From NCBI GenBank assembly GCA_046735115.1, contig JBKPSR010000042.1:1-45151 (forward strand): a stretch of DNA of 45,151 bases. Direction: 5' to 3'. The notes below the pieces were generated by a model. It did no database searches. It saw only the letters and a program-made list of their open reading frames with translations, and had not been told where the DNA came from. This stretch comes from JACVRW01 sp046735115 (lineage in GTDB: Bacteria > Actinomycetota > Thermoleophilia > Solirubrobacterales > Thermoleophilaceae). Every line of letters begins with the position of its first letter. Position 1 is the stretch's first letter. Positions 30,113 through 39,900 of the stretch are shown here, in pieces. The position numbers and the translations under genes were made by a program.

Positions 30113-31677
30113 TGCGCCAGAAGTCGCCGGAGACCTACGAGGAGAAGCTCGCCCGGCTCGCAGAGCTCCGCGAGCATGCCATCCACTCGAGCCCAGAAGC
30201 CGAGGAGAAGCAGCATGCGCGCGGGAAGCTGACGGCCCGCGAGCGAATCGACAAGCTGCTCGACCCGGGCTCGTTCGAGGAGCTCGACACCTTCGTCCGC
30301 CACCGCACGAGCGACTTCGGCATGCTCGACAACCGCCCCTGGGGCGACGCGGTCGTGACCGGCCACGGCACGATCGACGGCCGCCCGGTCGCCGTCTTCT
30401 CCCAGGACTTCACCGTCTTCGGCGGCTCGCTCGGCGAGGTGATGGGCGAGAAGATGGTGAAGGTGATGGACCTGGCAGCCAAGATCGGCTGCCCGGTCAT
30501 CGGCATCAACGACTCGGGCGGGGCGCGCATCCAGGAAGGGGTCGTCTCGCTCGGCGCCTACGGTGACGTCTTCGTCCGCAACGTGATGTGCTCGGGCGTG
30601 ATCCCGCAGATCTCGGTGATCGCAGGACCCTGTGCAGGCGGCGCCGTCTACTCCCCGGCCATGACCGACTTCATCTTCATGGTCAAGGAGACCTCGCACA
30701 TGTTCATCACCGGCCCCGACGTGATCAAGACGGTCACGGGCGAGGAGGTGGAGTTCGAGGAGCTCGGCGGCGCGATGACGCACAACTCGAAGTCGGGCGT
30801 CGCCCACTTCGCCGCCGACGACGAGGAGAGCTGCCTCGAGGACGTGCGCTACCTCATGTCCTTCCTGCCGCAGAACAACCTCGAGCTGCCGCCGCAGATG
30901 GAGACCGGCGATGACCCCGACCGCCAGGACGAGGAGCTCGACCACATCGTCCCGGACAACCCGAACAAGCCGTACGACATGCGCGACGTGGTCCACCTGG
31001 TCGTCGACAACGGCGAGTTCTTCGAGGTGCAGGAGCACTTCGCGCGCAACATCGTGGTCGGCTTCTCGCGGCTGAACGGGCGCCCGATCGGCGTGGTCGG
31101 GAACCAGCCCTCGCAGCTCGCCGGCGTGCTTGACATCAGCGCCTCCGAGAAGGCGGCTCGCTTCGTGCGCTTCTGCGACGCCTTCAACATCCCGCTGCTG
31201 ACCTTCATGGACGTGCCCGGCTTCCTGCCCGGCACCTCACAGGAGTGGGGCGGGATCATCCGCCACGGCGCGAAGCTGCTCTACGCCTTCACCGAGGCGA
31301 CCGTCCCCAAGCTGACCGTCATCACGCGCAAGGCCTACGGCGGCGCCTATGACGTCATGAACTCGAAGCACATGCTGGCCGACTTCGTGTTCGCGTGGCC
31401 GACCGCCGAGGTCGCCGTCATGGGCCCAGAGGGAGCGGTGAACATCATCCACCGCCGCGACATCCAGGCATCGCCCACGCCCGACCAGCGCCGCGAGAAG
31501 CTGATCGGCGACTACAGGGCCCGCTTCGCCAACCCGTACTCCGCAGCGGAGCGCGGCTACATCGACGACGTGATCATCCCGCACGAGACCCGCCGGAAGC
31601 TGATCCAGGCGCTGGAGCGGCTGCAGACGAAGCGGGTGGAGACCCCCAAGCGAAAGCACGGAAACATCCCGCTGTAG
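30112..31677 (+). CDS. pccB: Propionyl-CoA carboxylase-type beta subunit (carboxyltransferase)
   Basis: 521 aa, the normal length. The N-terminal half has KLTARERIDKLLDPGSFEEL, AVFSQDFTVFGGSLGEVMGEK and the acyl-CoA oxyanion-hole region GINDSGGARIQEGVVSL; the C-terminal half has VDNGEFFEVQEHFARNIVVG, TFMDVPGFLPGTSQEWGGII (biotin site) and KAYGGAYDVMNSKHM. Asp414 in GAYDVM matches the Asp that favours propionyl-CoA in Streptomyces PccB. It transfers CO2 from carboxybiotin to propionyl-CoA to give methylmalonyl-CoA, feeding the mutase at 22964. The biotinylated alpha subunit is not in the window. The start has a leaderless-type -10 box 9 nt upstream. Confidence 0.92.
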   Translation: MRQKSPETYEEKLARLAELREHAIHSSPEAEEKQHARGKLTARERIDKLLDPGSFEELDTFVRHRTSDFGMLDNRPWGDAVVTGHGTIDGRPVAVFSQDFTVFGGSLGEVMGEKMVKVMDLAAKIGCPVIGINDSGGARIQEGVVSLGAYGDVFVRNVMCSGVIPQISVIAGPCAGGAVYSPAMTDFIFMVKETSHMFITGPDVIKTVTGEEVEFEELGGAMTHNSKSGVAHFAADDEESCLEDVRYLMSFLPQNNLELPPQMETGDDPDRQDEELDHIVPDNPNKPYDMRDVVHLVVDNGEFFEVQEHFARNIVVGFSRLNGRPIGVVGNQPSQLAGVLDISASEKAARFVRFCDAFNIPLLTFMDVPGFLPGTSQEWGGIIRHGAKLLYAFTEATVPKLTVITRKAYGGAYDVMNSKHMLADFVFAWPTAEVAVMGPEGAVNIIHRRDIQASPTPDQRREKLIGDYRARFANPYSAAERGYIDDVIIPHETRRKLIQALERLQTKRVETPKRKHGNIPL

Positions 31678-31698
31678 TCCGAGTGACGGCCGCGACGC

Positions 31699-32778
31699 TC
31701 AGCCGACGATCCGGAAGCAGCTCACGTCCATGAGCTCGCCGTACCGGCGCGCTCGCCGGGGGCCGTAGCCGGGCCAGACGTACCAGCAATACCGTCCCTG
31801 GGCGAGATGGTGCGCGCTGCCGAGCGAGCGCCAGCGCTCGTGGAGCTGCAGGTGCGTTTGGACCGGCCACTTGGTCAGCACCTTGCGGCCCCGGAAGCGC
31901 ATCTGGACGTTGTAGTAGCTCGCGCGCTTCTTCGGCTTCCAGACGAGCTCGGGTGGGCTGGTGAGATGGGCGCCGTCGGCCGGCAGAAGCAGCGGGGACC
32001 TCGTAGGCACGGCGCTGGTTGCGTCGGAGCTCGTGTTCCCGGCTTGATCGATGAGAGTCACGACGTACCGGTAGTGACGTCCGTTCCGGAGCCGCCTGTC
32101 GGTGAATCGCTCGCCCGCGCCCCGGTACACGACCTTCTGCGAGCCCGCCCTGACCCGAACAACCTCCGCCGCGTACTGCGACGACTCCCACCTCACCGCA
32201 ACACGCCGGTTACCGGGGAGCGCGCTGACACCCGGATTCGGTGGCGGTGTGGCGTCGTAGTTGATCGCGAAGGCGCCTGACTTCACGTTTCCGGCGACGT
32301 CGCGACAACTCCCGGAGATGCTGACCCCCGCCCCATCGGGACCGCCATAGGTTCCGCCTGTGCACGCCTGGATCTTCGAGGTCGCGTCTGAACCAGTGAA
32401 TCCGAACGCAACGGGATGGTTGAACCAGTTGCCGTAGTCCGGCGGACGAGCGAGGCCGGGTCCGGTGATCGTGGGCGCGGTGCGGTCGATGTGGATCGTG
32501 ACGCTCCTACCGGTCGTGTCCCCGCTTGCCTGATCTTTCACCTCGCAGTGAACGACCGTTCCCTTCGTGTCAGCAGTGAAGGTCTGTTTGTTGCAGTTCC
32601 CGGCGCTTGGATCGGCTGTCAGCTGCGGCCAATCCCATTTCAGGATGACTGGATCACGAAACCAGCCGGAGCAATCGTTGGGGGCGGGATCACAGTCATA
32701 TGTGAGCGTGGGTGGTACGGCGTGGGCGATGCTCGGGAGCAGCGTTAGGCCCACGAGGACGAGCAGCAGCCGCTTCAC
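31699..32778 (-). CDS. Secreted Ig/FN3-like protein
   Basis: 359 aa. Signal peptide KRLLLVLVGLTLLPSIAHA from GTG 32778, chosen because it overlaps the previous stop (GTGA). The mature protein has repeated beta-sandwich cues: GWFRDPVILKW and NWFNHPVAFGFTG are parallel halves of Ig-like repeats; an Asp-Arg-Thr-Ala-Pro linker (HIDRTAPTITG) and a later YDATPPPNPGV separate domains. A fibronectin-III-like part follows (RRVAVRWESS, HYRYVVTLIDQAGNTSSD). The end (YYNVQMRFRGRKVLTKWPV, RYCWYVWPGYG) resembles domains common in these actinobacterial surface proteins. Four Cys in the first repeat may form disulfides. It is probably a surface adhesion or binding protein. Confidence 0.65.
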   Translation of the reverse strand: MKRLLLVLVGLTLLPSIAHAVPPTLTYDCDPAPNDCSGWFRDPVILKWDWPQLTADPSAGNCNKQTFTADTKGTVVHCEVKDQASGDTTGRSVTIHIDRTAPTITGPGLARPPDYGNWFNHPVAFGFTGSDATSKIQACTGGTYGGPDGAGVSISGSCRDVAGNVKSGAFAINYDATPPPNPGVSALPGNRRVAVRWESSQYAAEVVRVRAGSQKVVYRGAGERFTDRRLRNGRHYRYVVTLIDQAGNTSSDATSAVPTRSPLLLPADGAHLTSPPELVWKPKKRASYYNVQMRFRGRKVLTKWPVQTHLQLHERWRSLGSAHHLAQGRYCWYVWPGYGPRRARRYGELMDVSCFRIVG

Positions 32779-33443
32779 CGCAATTGACCCCGCCAGACGC
32801 GAGTGGCCACGGACAGGAACGAGCCGCTCGCAAAGAGCAGGGCCAGCAGGGCGCAAGCCGCGAGGAACAGCAGGTGCGACCCTGAGTCTTCGTTTGTGGA
32901 GGAGCTCGGCACGAGCGCTTGCAGCCGCGTGGTTGAGATCGGGTTTGCTTCAGCGAGTTGTCGCCGGGCTGCTGCGTGCGCGCGTGCGTCCGCGCTACGT
33001 TGCGCGGCCTTCTCGCGGCGGGCGCGCTCGCGCGCGGCGGCGCGCCGCTTTGCGGCCCGTCGGGAGCGCGCGGCCGCACGATCGTTTGTCGTAGTCGCGC
33101 TCGGCACCGCGGGGGTGGAGGAGGAAGTCGTCGGCTGCGCCGGCGCCGGCGCCGTCGAGGAAGTCGGCGTGGAGGGCGCCGGCGAGGACGTCTGGGTCTG
33201 AGTCGTGGGTGCAGTCTGCGTAGGCGGGGCCGAGATCCCGCCCGCTTCGGGGGCCGGGTCCGGAGACAGCCGAGTCGGCGGAGCGGGGGCGCTGTCGGGC
33301 TGTGGTGTCACCGCCGCGGCAGACGTAGGCGCGGCAGCGCCCAGGACGACGACCAGAACCAGTACGCGCACTCGGGCGCACGGAGCGGCGGAGAGCGCCA
33401 CCCAGGAACGGCCGGGACGTGGAGCTTCCAGCTCCAAGTGCAT
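32775..33443 (-). CDS. Ala/Arg-rich single-pass surface protein
   Basis: 222 aa, no family recognised. An N-terminal signal (RVRVLVLVVVLGAAAPTSAAA), a Thr/Pro/Ser-rich stalk of about 80 residues likely to be glycosylated or extended, a basic Ala/Arg helix (AAARSRRAAKRRAAARERAR, then EKAAQRSADARAHAAARR) that may form a coiled coil or bind acidic polymers, and a C-terminal membrane segment (LLFLAACALLALLFASGSFL) with a short basic tail. GGAGG just before the ATG sets the start. It overlaps the downstream Ig-like gene by 4 nt and lies 58 nt after the metallophosphoesterase stop. Confidence 0.6.
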   Translation of the reverse strand: MHLELEAPRPGRSWVALSAAPCARVRVLVLVVVLGAAAPTSAAAVTPQPDSAPAPPTRLSPDPAPEAGGISAPPTQTAPTTQTQTSSPAPSTPTSSTAPAPAQPTTSSSTPAVPSATTTNDRAAARSRRAAKRRAAARERARREKAAQRSADARAHAAARRQLAEANPISTTRLQALVPSSSTNEDSGSHLLFLAACALLALLFASGSFLSVATRVWRGQLR

Positions 33444-33501
33444 CACCCTCCTCGGAGTACGGATCCTCCAACGCCCAACGTAGAGCCAGGTCTTGTAGGT
33501 G

Positions 33502-34785
33502 TCAACGAACGATCCGGAACCTCACCTTTTTGGGTGACGAGTAGTTTCCGGCGGGATCGCGCGCGACCGCCCTCGCCACATAGAGCCCCGGGCGCAGTCG
33601 TTTTCCAGAGACCGTCCGTCTAAGACGCCGCTTGTTCGCGCCCGCGACCCCCTTGATCAGGACCCTGCCGATGCGGCGGTGGGGCCGCAGGTGCGCGATC
33701 CCGATCCTCACCGCGGCGGCCTCGGACAGGTTGAAATGCAGCACCGTGCGCCGCCTGTACCGTCGCGGCTTGGCTTTCAAACCAGTGATCACCGGCGGCG
33801 TCCGGTCGCCGGCGGGAGGTGCCGGTGCCTGCGGCGGAGGCAGCGCCGCGCCACCCGGACCATGGCACGGCGCTGAGCCCGTGTCGGTCCAGCTGCTGCC
33901 GGCGATCGGCACGAACTGCCAGTCGTAGCTCGTGGGATGCAACGTAAGTTTCAGCACTCCGAACGTATTGTTCTGCGACACCTCGCTGCCGGCGACACGA
34001 GACGTGCCGAGGCCGGTGAAGAAGGCGCCACCGGTGCCGACCACGAATTGGCGGACTCCCCCCGAACTCACCGCACCGTTGGCGTCCTTCGGCGCGAAGC
34101 GCTCGTAGTCGTGGCTGTGGCCAGACAGAACCAGCTCCGCTCCCACCTCGTTGAGCGCCGCCCAGAACGGCTGCAGCGTGACGTGGCTCCCGTCGTGGCC
34201 CGAGCTGTAGCGCGGGTGGTGCCAGTAGGCCAGCGTGCAGGCTGACGGATGCGCGGCGAGATCGGCACGCAGCCATGTCTCCTGAATCGAGCCGGCGCCG
34301 CACGCCACCGTCGTGCAGTTCGAGTTCAGCGCGATGATGTGCCAGCTGCCGACGTCGTAGCTGTAGTAGCCGCGTCCGCGCGGCCCGGCCGGTCCGTCGT
34401 TGACGCCAACGCCGTTGAAGTAGTTGAAGTAGGACGTTCCACTCCCGTCATGGTTCCCCAGGATGGGACGGCTGATCGACTTCACCCGGCCCCAGGTCGG
34501 GTCGTAGACCTCCGCGAGATTCGAGGCCGTCGGCGCGTCGTATTGGATGTCGCCGAGCGGCAGCACTGCGGCGAGCCCGGCGCCGACGAGGAGGTCGGAG
34601 GTGGCTCGCTGCCGGCAGCGGTCCGCCGTCCCGCTCCCTCCGTTGTAGCCGGGATCGCTTGGATCGCAGGCGATGTCACCCGCCGCCGCGATCACGGGGT
34701 CAGCGCTGGCCTCGGGTACGGTCACGCCCATGAGCGCCGCGCACGCCGCGGCAGTTACGAGCAGCCTGGGCGCCGACGAGATCAC
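33502..34785 (-). CDS. Secreted metallophosphoesterase with C-terminal beta domain
   Basis: 427 aa. Signal peptide SSAPRLLVTAAACAALMGVT...ASA. The calcineurin-like dimetal set is complete: AAAGDIACDP, LPLGDIQYDA, PILGNHDGSG, AYWHHPRYSSGH and VLSGHSHDYERF. A ~100-residue C-terminal domain follows a Pro-rich linker: TPPVITGLKAKPRRYRR, HFNLSEAAAVRIGI and YVARAVARDPAGNYSSPKK, an FN3/Ig-like fold seen in secreted actinobacterial proteins. GTG 34785 overlaps the upstream phosphatase stop. It probably hydrolyses phosphate mono- or diesters outside the membrane, together with the neighbouring purple-acid-type enzyme. Confidence 0.85.
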   Translation of the reverse strand: MISSAPRLLVTAAACAALMGVTVPEASADPVIAAAGDIACDPSDPGYNGGSGTADRCRQRATSDLLVGAGLAAVLPLGDIQYDAPTASNLAEVYDPTWGRVKSISRPILGNHDGSGTSYFNYFNGVGVNDGPAGPRGRGYYSYDVGSWHIIALNSNCTTVACGAGSIQETWLRADLAAHPSACTLAYWHHPRYSSGHDGSHVTLQPFWAALNEVGAELVLSGHSHDYERFAPKDANGAVSSGGVRQFVVGTGGAFFTGLGTSRVAGSEVSQNNTFGVLKLTLHPTSYDWQFVPIAGSSWTDTGSAPCHGPGGAALPPPQAPAPPAGDRTPPVITGLKAKPRRYRRRTVLHFNLSEAAAVRIGIAHLRPHRRIGRVLIKGVAGANKRRLRRTVSGKRLRPGLYVARAVARDPAGNYSSPKKVRFRIVR

Positions 34786-36836
34786 GGGGCCGCCTTCAGT
34801 GCGAGGATCGCACCGCCGCTCGTGGACGCACCCGAGAGCGTCCAGGAGAGCGACTGGCTGCCGGCTGCCGAGACCACCGTGTAAGCGGCGTGGCCGCTCA
34901 CGCTCGACGCGCTGAAGTCCGCGAGCTCCGTGGAGCCGGGGGTCGCGAGCGTCGACGACACGGCTCGCGGGAAGTTGATCGCCCCGAGCACCAGGTCGGT
35001 CGGGTTGGTGGTCGTGATCGTCGGGGTCGCCGCGGTCGTGCCGGAAGCGTTCCCTTGCCCCGCGAGCCCATCGACTGCCTGCGTCGCAGCGATCCCGCTC
35101 CACTCCGACACGTTGGCGCTCACCAGATCGGGCGCCGAGAGATTCGCCGTCACCTGCGCGACGGGAGCAGCCCCCGCCGAATACCAGATCTCGATCCGCG
35201 TGTTGGAGCCCGACAGCAGACCGACGGGGCCTTTGGTCCAGCTGTTCCCCGCCGAGTCGGTGACCGACGTCACCGACGTCGTGGTGCCCGCCTGCACGGC
35301 GATCGCCGCGACGAGGGCGTGGCCCGCACCGGTGGTGATGGGGACGTTGAGGGCCTGCACGGCGGTCGGCGCTCCCGCAGTGGCATGCCCGGCCAGCGCG
35401 ATGGACGCAGGCGAGGGTGGGCTGCCGCCGAAGTCGTAGGTGCGAACGTCGAACGTGCGGCCCTCCGAGTCGGTCGGTGCCACGGTGACCGTGGAGCCAT
35501 CCACGCTCACCTTCAGGAAGTGGAAGACCTGGTCGATCGACGTCGGCCGGAGCGCACCACAGGCGCTACCCCCCGTCGTGTACGACCAGCCGATCGCGTA
35601 CGCGACCGGCGGGTCGCAACGAGTCGCGGGTTGCAGTCGCGCCCCACCTCCGCCGGTGACGTAGGTGACGAGGCTGTCCTCGCTCGGCTTTAGGTTGCGC
35701 GTGTAGTTGTGTGCGTGTCCGCTGAAGCCGATGTCAACTCCGTTGCGTGCCAGGAGCCCTTCGAGGCTCCCCGTGCCCCGCAACCACGGATCCGACGCCT
35801 CGGTCGCGTTGGACGAGTACATCGGGAAGTGGAAGAACGCGAACTTGAGTTGCGAAGGGTGCGTCGCTAGATCGTTCGCGAGCCACTGGTACTCGGGGCT
35901 GCTCGGCGTCCAGTGCGTGTCGAAGTCGTTCTTGTACTCGTCCGCGGTCCCGAAGTTCGACGCGGACCAGGCCGCCTCGAGGATGTAGAAGCGAGCATTG
36001 CCGGCGTCGAACGCATACCACGCGCTCGGGTAGGAGGCGGAGCTCGTTCCGTTGACGCAGCAGTACGTCTCGGCGGTGTAGCTCCCTCCAGAGTCCGCGG
36101 CAGCGTTCGCCTGTGGCCAGTTGGCGAGGAAGGTGCTGTTGAAGCCGTGGTTCCCGGTGGCGCCGAAGAACGGGATCGAGCCGCCCACCTTCGCCCAGAA
36201 CTGCGGCCCGAAGATGGCGCTCACGTTCGAGCCCGTTTGATACAGGTCGCCGTAGTTCGTCTGCGAACCGTTTGGATATGCGGTGTCCCCGGTTCCGACC
36301 GCAAAGCGGACGTCGCTCTGCGCGATCTGGCTCATCACGTCCGCCTGGCGGTTGTCCGCTCCCGCCTCGGTCGCCCCGACCGCGCCGAAATCGCCGATAA
36401 CCGCGAACGAGAAGGGCGCCGTTGCGCCCGCCGGAAGCTGCGCATCGAAAGAGATTGACGGATCTGCGCCGAGCAGGTCGATGATTGGCGACGCCGTTCC
36501 GAATTCCACGCGGTAGCAGTAGCGGGCTCCTGGAAGGAGCCCGCTGAGCTGCGCCTGCCACTGATATTCAGACACCCCGTTCACCGTGATACTTGTCCTT
36601 GTGGCGGGCACGGAGCGCGCGGTGCACGATTCAACTCCGTCCCGGCCGTACCTCACCCGCCCGCTGCTCCGGGAGCGGTCGGTCGCCCAGTTGACGGTCG
36701 CGCCGGTGCCCACGACATCCGTGAGGTACGGGTAGCGCTTCAGCTGCGGGACGTACGCGCCGGCGGTACCGGCCAGAGCCAGACTGCTCAGGAGCGCGAT
36801 CGCTGTGGCCGCGACAGCAAAGTCTGTGCGGGTCAC
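34782..36836 (-). CDS. Purple acid phosphatase-like secreted phosphatase
   Basis: 684 aa. Signal peptide (FAVAATAIALLSSLALAGTAGA), an N-terminal FN3-like domain (GTGATVNWATDRSRSSGRVR, the LSGLLPGARYCYRVEF type), then the metallophosphatase: VIGDFGAVG, VGTGDTAYPNG, GATGNHGFN, FFHFPMYSS and GFSGHAHNYTR, the order of purple acid phosphatases. The last ~210 residues are a beta-rich domain with TVVSAAGSQSLSW and ILALKAAP, like carbohydrate- or wall-associated modules. GTG 36836 with GGAAGG 5 nt upstream. First gene of a four-gene operon; likely releases phosphate from organic phosphates or from teichoic-type polymers. Confidence 0.85.
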   Translation of the reverse strand: MTRTDFAVAATAIALLSSLALAGTAGAYVPQLKRYPYLTDVVGTGATVNWATDRSRSSGRVRYGRDGVESCTARSVPATRTSITVNGVSEYQWQAQLSGLLPGARYCYRVEFGTASPIIDLLGADPSISFDAQLPAGATAPFSFAVIGDFGAVGATEAGADNRQADVMSQIAQSDVRFAVGTGDTAYPNGSQTNYGDLYQTGSNVSAIFGPQFWAKVGGSIPFFGATGNHGFNSTFLANWPQANAAADSGGSYTAETYCCVNGTSSASYPSAWYAFDAGNARFYILEAAWSASNFGTADEYKNDFDTHWTPSSPEYQWLANDLATHPSQLKFAFFHFPMYSSNATEASDPWLRGTGSLEGLLARNGVDIGFSGHAHNYTRNLKPSEDSLVTYVTGGGGARLQPATRCDPPVAYAIGWSYTTGGSACGALRPTSIDQVFHFLKVSVDGSTVTVAPTDSEGRTFDVRTYDFGGSPPSPASIALAGHATAGAPTAVQALNVPITTGAGHALVAAIAVQAGTTTSVTSVTDSAGNSWTKGPVGLLSGSNTRIEIWYSAGAAPVAQVTANLSAPDLVSANVSEWSGIAATQAVDGLAGQGNASGTTAATPTITTTNPTDLVLGAINFPRAVSSTLATPGSTELADFSASSVSGHAAYTVVSAAGSQSLSWTLSGASTSGGAILALKAAP

Positions 36837-36870
36837 GCGAACCTTCCTCGCCGACTATCCCGCTGTGTCG

Positions 36871-36900
36871 ACATTAGGCCTGGTGCGTGTCCACGCGCAA
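36871..36900 (-). promoter_or_regulatory. Promoter of the phosphatase operon
   Basis: Minus strand: TTGCGC (36900-36895) and TAATGT (36876-36871), 18 nt apart, resemble a primary sigma -35/-10 pair. A roughly 28-nt leader would carry the GGAAGG ribosome site of the first gene. Confidence 0.4.
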
Positions 36901-36920
36901 GCCGTCGATTGGGGACTTGT

Positions 36921-39900
36921 CTACCGCCGAGGGGTGAGACGCGGTCTGAGCATCAGCCCGAGGCTGCCAAGGAGGAAGAGCGCCGCCACAGCCAGCAGCG
37001 GTACGCCGTAGTTCACGCCGGTGGCGGCCGGCTCGCTCGAGTCGAACTCGCCCAGTGAGCCAAAGCCGGCGTGGCGCACGTCGGCGACCACGTCGAGGTA
37101 GCGCGAACCGTGTTCCACGCTCGGCTCGACGTGCGTATTTTCGCTGAACTCGTTCCAGCTGATCAGTCCCACGGCGTCGGGGTTCGACGCCTCGGCGGCA
37201 TCGAGCTCCTCGCGTAGCGTCGCCCCGCCTCGCCTCTGCACGACGCTCGTGCCGCCGACGAGCCGTGCGTCGAAGCCCGGGGCCGCCGGGGGAATCCAGA
37301 TGCCGCCGCCCGCATGGACCGCGGCTCCGAGCTCCGCGAGCTTGCCGCCGTAGTCGCGATAGGTCGCGGGGTTCACAGATGCCCAGTAGTACGCGTCGCC
37401 GTCGACAAGCCCCGCGAGGCGGCGGTAGCCGTCGACGTTCCGCTCGGACGCAAGGATGAGCAGGCCCTTGCGCCGGGCCTCCGTGACGGCGGCAATCTCC
37501 CCGCGCGAGAACCGCCAGGTGCCGGACCAGATCAGGAGAGGCTCTCCGAACGCATGGAAGGCCGGCCTCTGGGCCAGGTGGGCTTTGAACCAGTCGACGT
37601 CGCGCGCCACCCGCGTGGCCGGGAGCGGCTCTCGATAGAAGTCAAGGCCCTGGTAGATCACGAGCAGCTTGAAGTTCTCGGCGTCGGCCACGTCGGCCAG
37701 CCGCCGGAGGCGCCGGTTCAGAACCGGCGTGCTCTTCCAGCTCACAATGAACCCGTCTATCCCAGCCCGCTTCGCCCACGCGACGTGCTGCCTCATCACG
37801 CTACGGTCATCGCTCGAATAGCGGCCGAGCAGCGGATAGTCGGTCTTGGCGCGGTCCCACGAGGTGCCGTTGAACCAGATGTAGTAGTAGGCGAACAGCG
37901 GGTCGGGGCGCTCGGCGGCCTTGGCGCTCGGCGCCCCGGCCATCGACGCGCACGCGAGCACGGCGAGAACCGAGACGACGCTCCGGGCGCGGGCGGGCCG
38001 GCGCGCGTACAGGAGACCGAGCGCGATCGAGGCGAGCCCCAGCAACACGACCGCGATGTCGAGCCAGCTGATCACCCGCAGCTCGACGCGCTGATCGTCC
38101 GAGAGGGCGACGGGCCGCGACGAGGAGATTCCCAGAGCGTCCGCGCTCACGCGGTAGTCGCCCCGAGGAAGCGAGCGCACCGTCAGCTCGCCGTTCGAGC
38201 CGAGGCCGTAGCGCCTGGTTCGGCCATTCGGAAACTTCAGTTCGACCCCCGAGCCGATCGCAAAGCCGAGGAGCGCGTCACGTACCTCGAAGCGAGCGGA
38301 GAAGAGCAACAGCCGTAGGCGAAGCTCCGAGCTTTTGGCCGGGAAGAAGCGCTGCTGGCCGCGATGGACGACGCTCGTGCCGGCGACCATGACCCGATCG
38401 GCGGCATATGACACGCGCGTCGACTCGCGACCGCCGCTCTCCGGTACAACGCGGTTCCCCGCCAGCCACTGCGGCTCCTCACCGGCAAAGACATGTCGCC
38501 GGCCGTTGCTGCCGACGAGCGTCACCGAGCTGACGGCACCCGGGTCCACGGGCTTCCCGGCAAGGTCCACGAAGCTGACCCTGACGCGGTGATCGACCTC
38601 GACCGCCGCAACGCTGCGGCCTCGGTACCAGCGATCGAAGCGCGCGCGGACGTCCGGACGAACCTGCGTCTGGAGCACCCGCACCGCGCGGCGGGACCCC
38701 ACCATCGCGGCCGGTGGGTGGGCGCGACCCGAGCCGTCGGCGCTGAACTCGAGGCCACCCACGGCGAAGCGCATCCCAGGGACCGCTGGGTTCGTAGCGA
38801 TCACCCCTGGAACCGGCGCCGCAGCCGCGACCGCCGCCGGGCTCGGCAGGAGGACCAGTGCCATGGCGAGCATCGCGAGCGGCACCACCGCGTGACGGCG
38901 CCGAGCGGCCCGCGCGATGAGCAGAACGCTGAGCAGGACGCCCGCCCCGTACCAGAGGTAGATGATCCAGCGCCGCGGCTTGGCCTTCTCGCCTGCGCCG
39001 CGCGCGGCCGCCACGATCTCCGGCCGGCGGGCCGGGCGTTCGAAGTCGAACGCCTGCGACAGGCCGTTCGCGCGTGCGTCACGCCGCGTGAGCGGTGCCA
39101 GCCCCCAGTTGTCCTCGATGAACCTGAGAATCGACGTGTGGTCGAGCACGGTGCTGTCGACCGCGCCCTCGCGCGCGTAGGGGCTGACGAGAAGCGCGGG
39201 CACCCTGAAGCCACGCCCCGCGGGCGGGCGTACGTGGTCGAACCAGCCGCCCCACTCGTCATAGGTCCACATGAATGCGGACCGCCGCCAGACCGGGCTT
39301 CGGGCCAGGGCCGTCAGCAATGTCCGCACGAGCGTCTGGCCCGTCTGCGGCGGGCGCGGCGGATGCTCGCTGCCGCCGGCCGGCGCGATGTAGGCCACGG
39401 CCGGCAGCGTGCCGTCCCGCACGTCGTCGTAGTACTCGTCGAGGTCGACGATGTGGCGAAACAGCCGCGGATTGCGAACGTATCGCAGGAAGTTCAGGAG
39501 CGGCACGCGCACCGCCTGCGCGCTCGTGTCGGCGCGCCCGGCGCCGACGCTGCGGCGCGGGTCGTAGTCCTCGACGTAGAACTTCCACGAGACGCCGCGC
39601 CGCTCGAGCCGGTCGAAGATCGTCGGCAGGTCCCCGAACCCGCCTTCGGGGATGCTGTCGGAGCGGCCGGCGGGACTGCCGCTCACCCACGACAGCCGAT
39701 TCGGCACGCTCCCGCCGGGCGCGGCGGCAAACCAGTGATCGAAGAGGACGTAGTCCCTCGCCACGTTCCAGTAGAAGGGCAGGTCGCGCCCCGAGTAGTG
39801 CGCCATCACCCCGAGCTCGGGACGCTGGCGGCCGGTGGACACGCCCCGGATGAACCCATCCATCGCCCCGCGCGCGAGCTGCGCTCGGTGAACTCGGGCG

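Noticed and set aside
28468..31038. 856-aa minus-strand open frame across the two sulfatase-like genes and pccB
   Set aside because: It lies antisense to three genes with clear motifs, has no recognisable domain, and is an artefact of GC-rich codon use.
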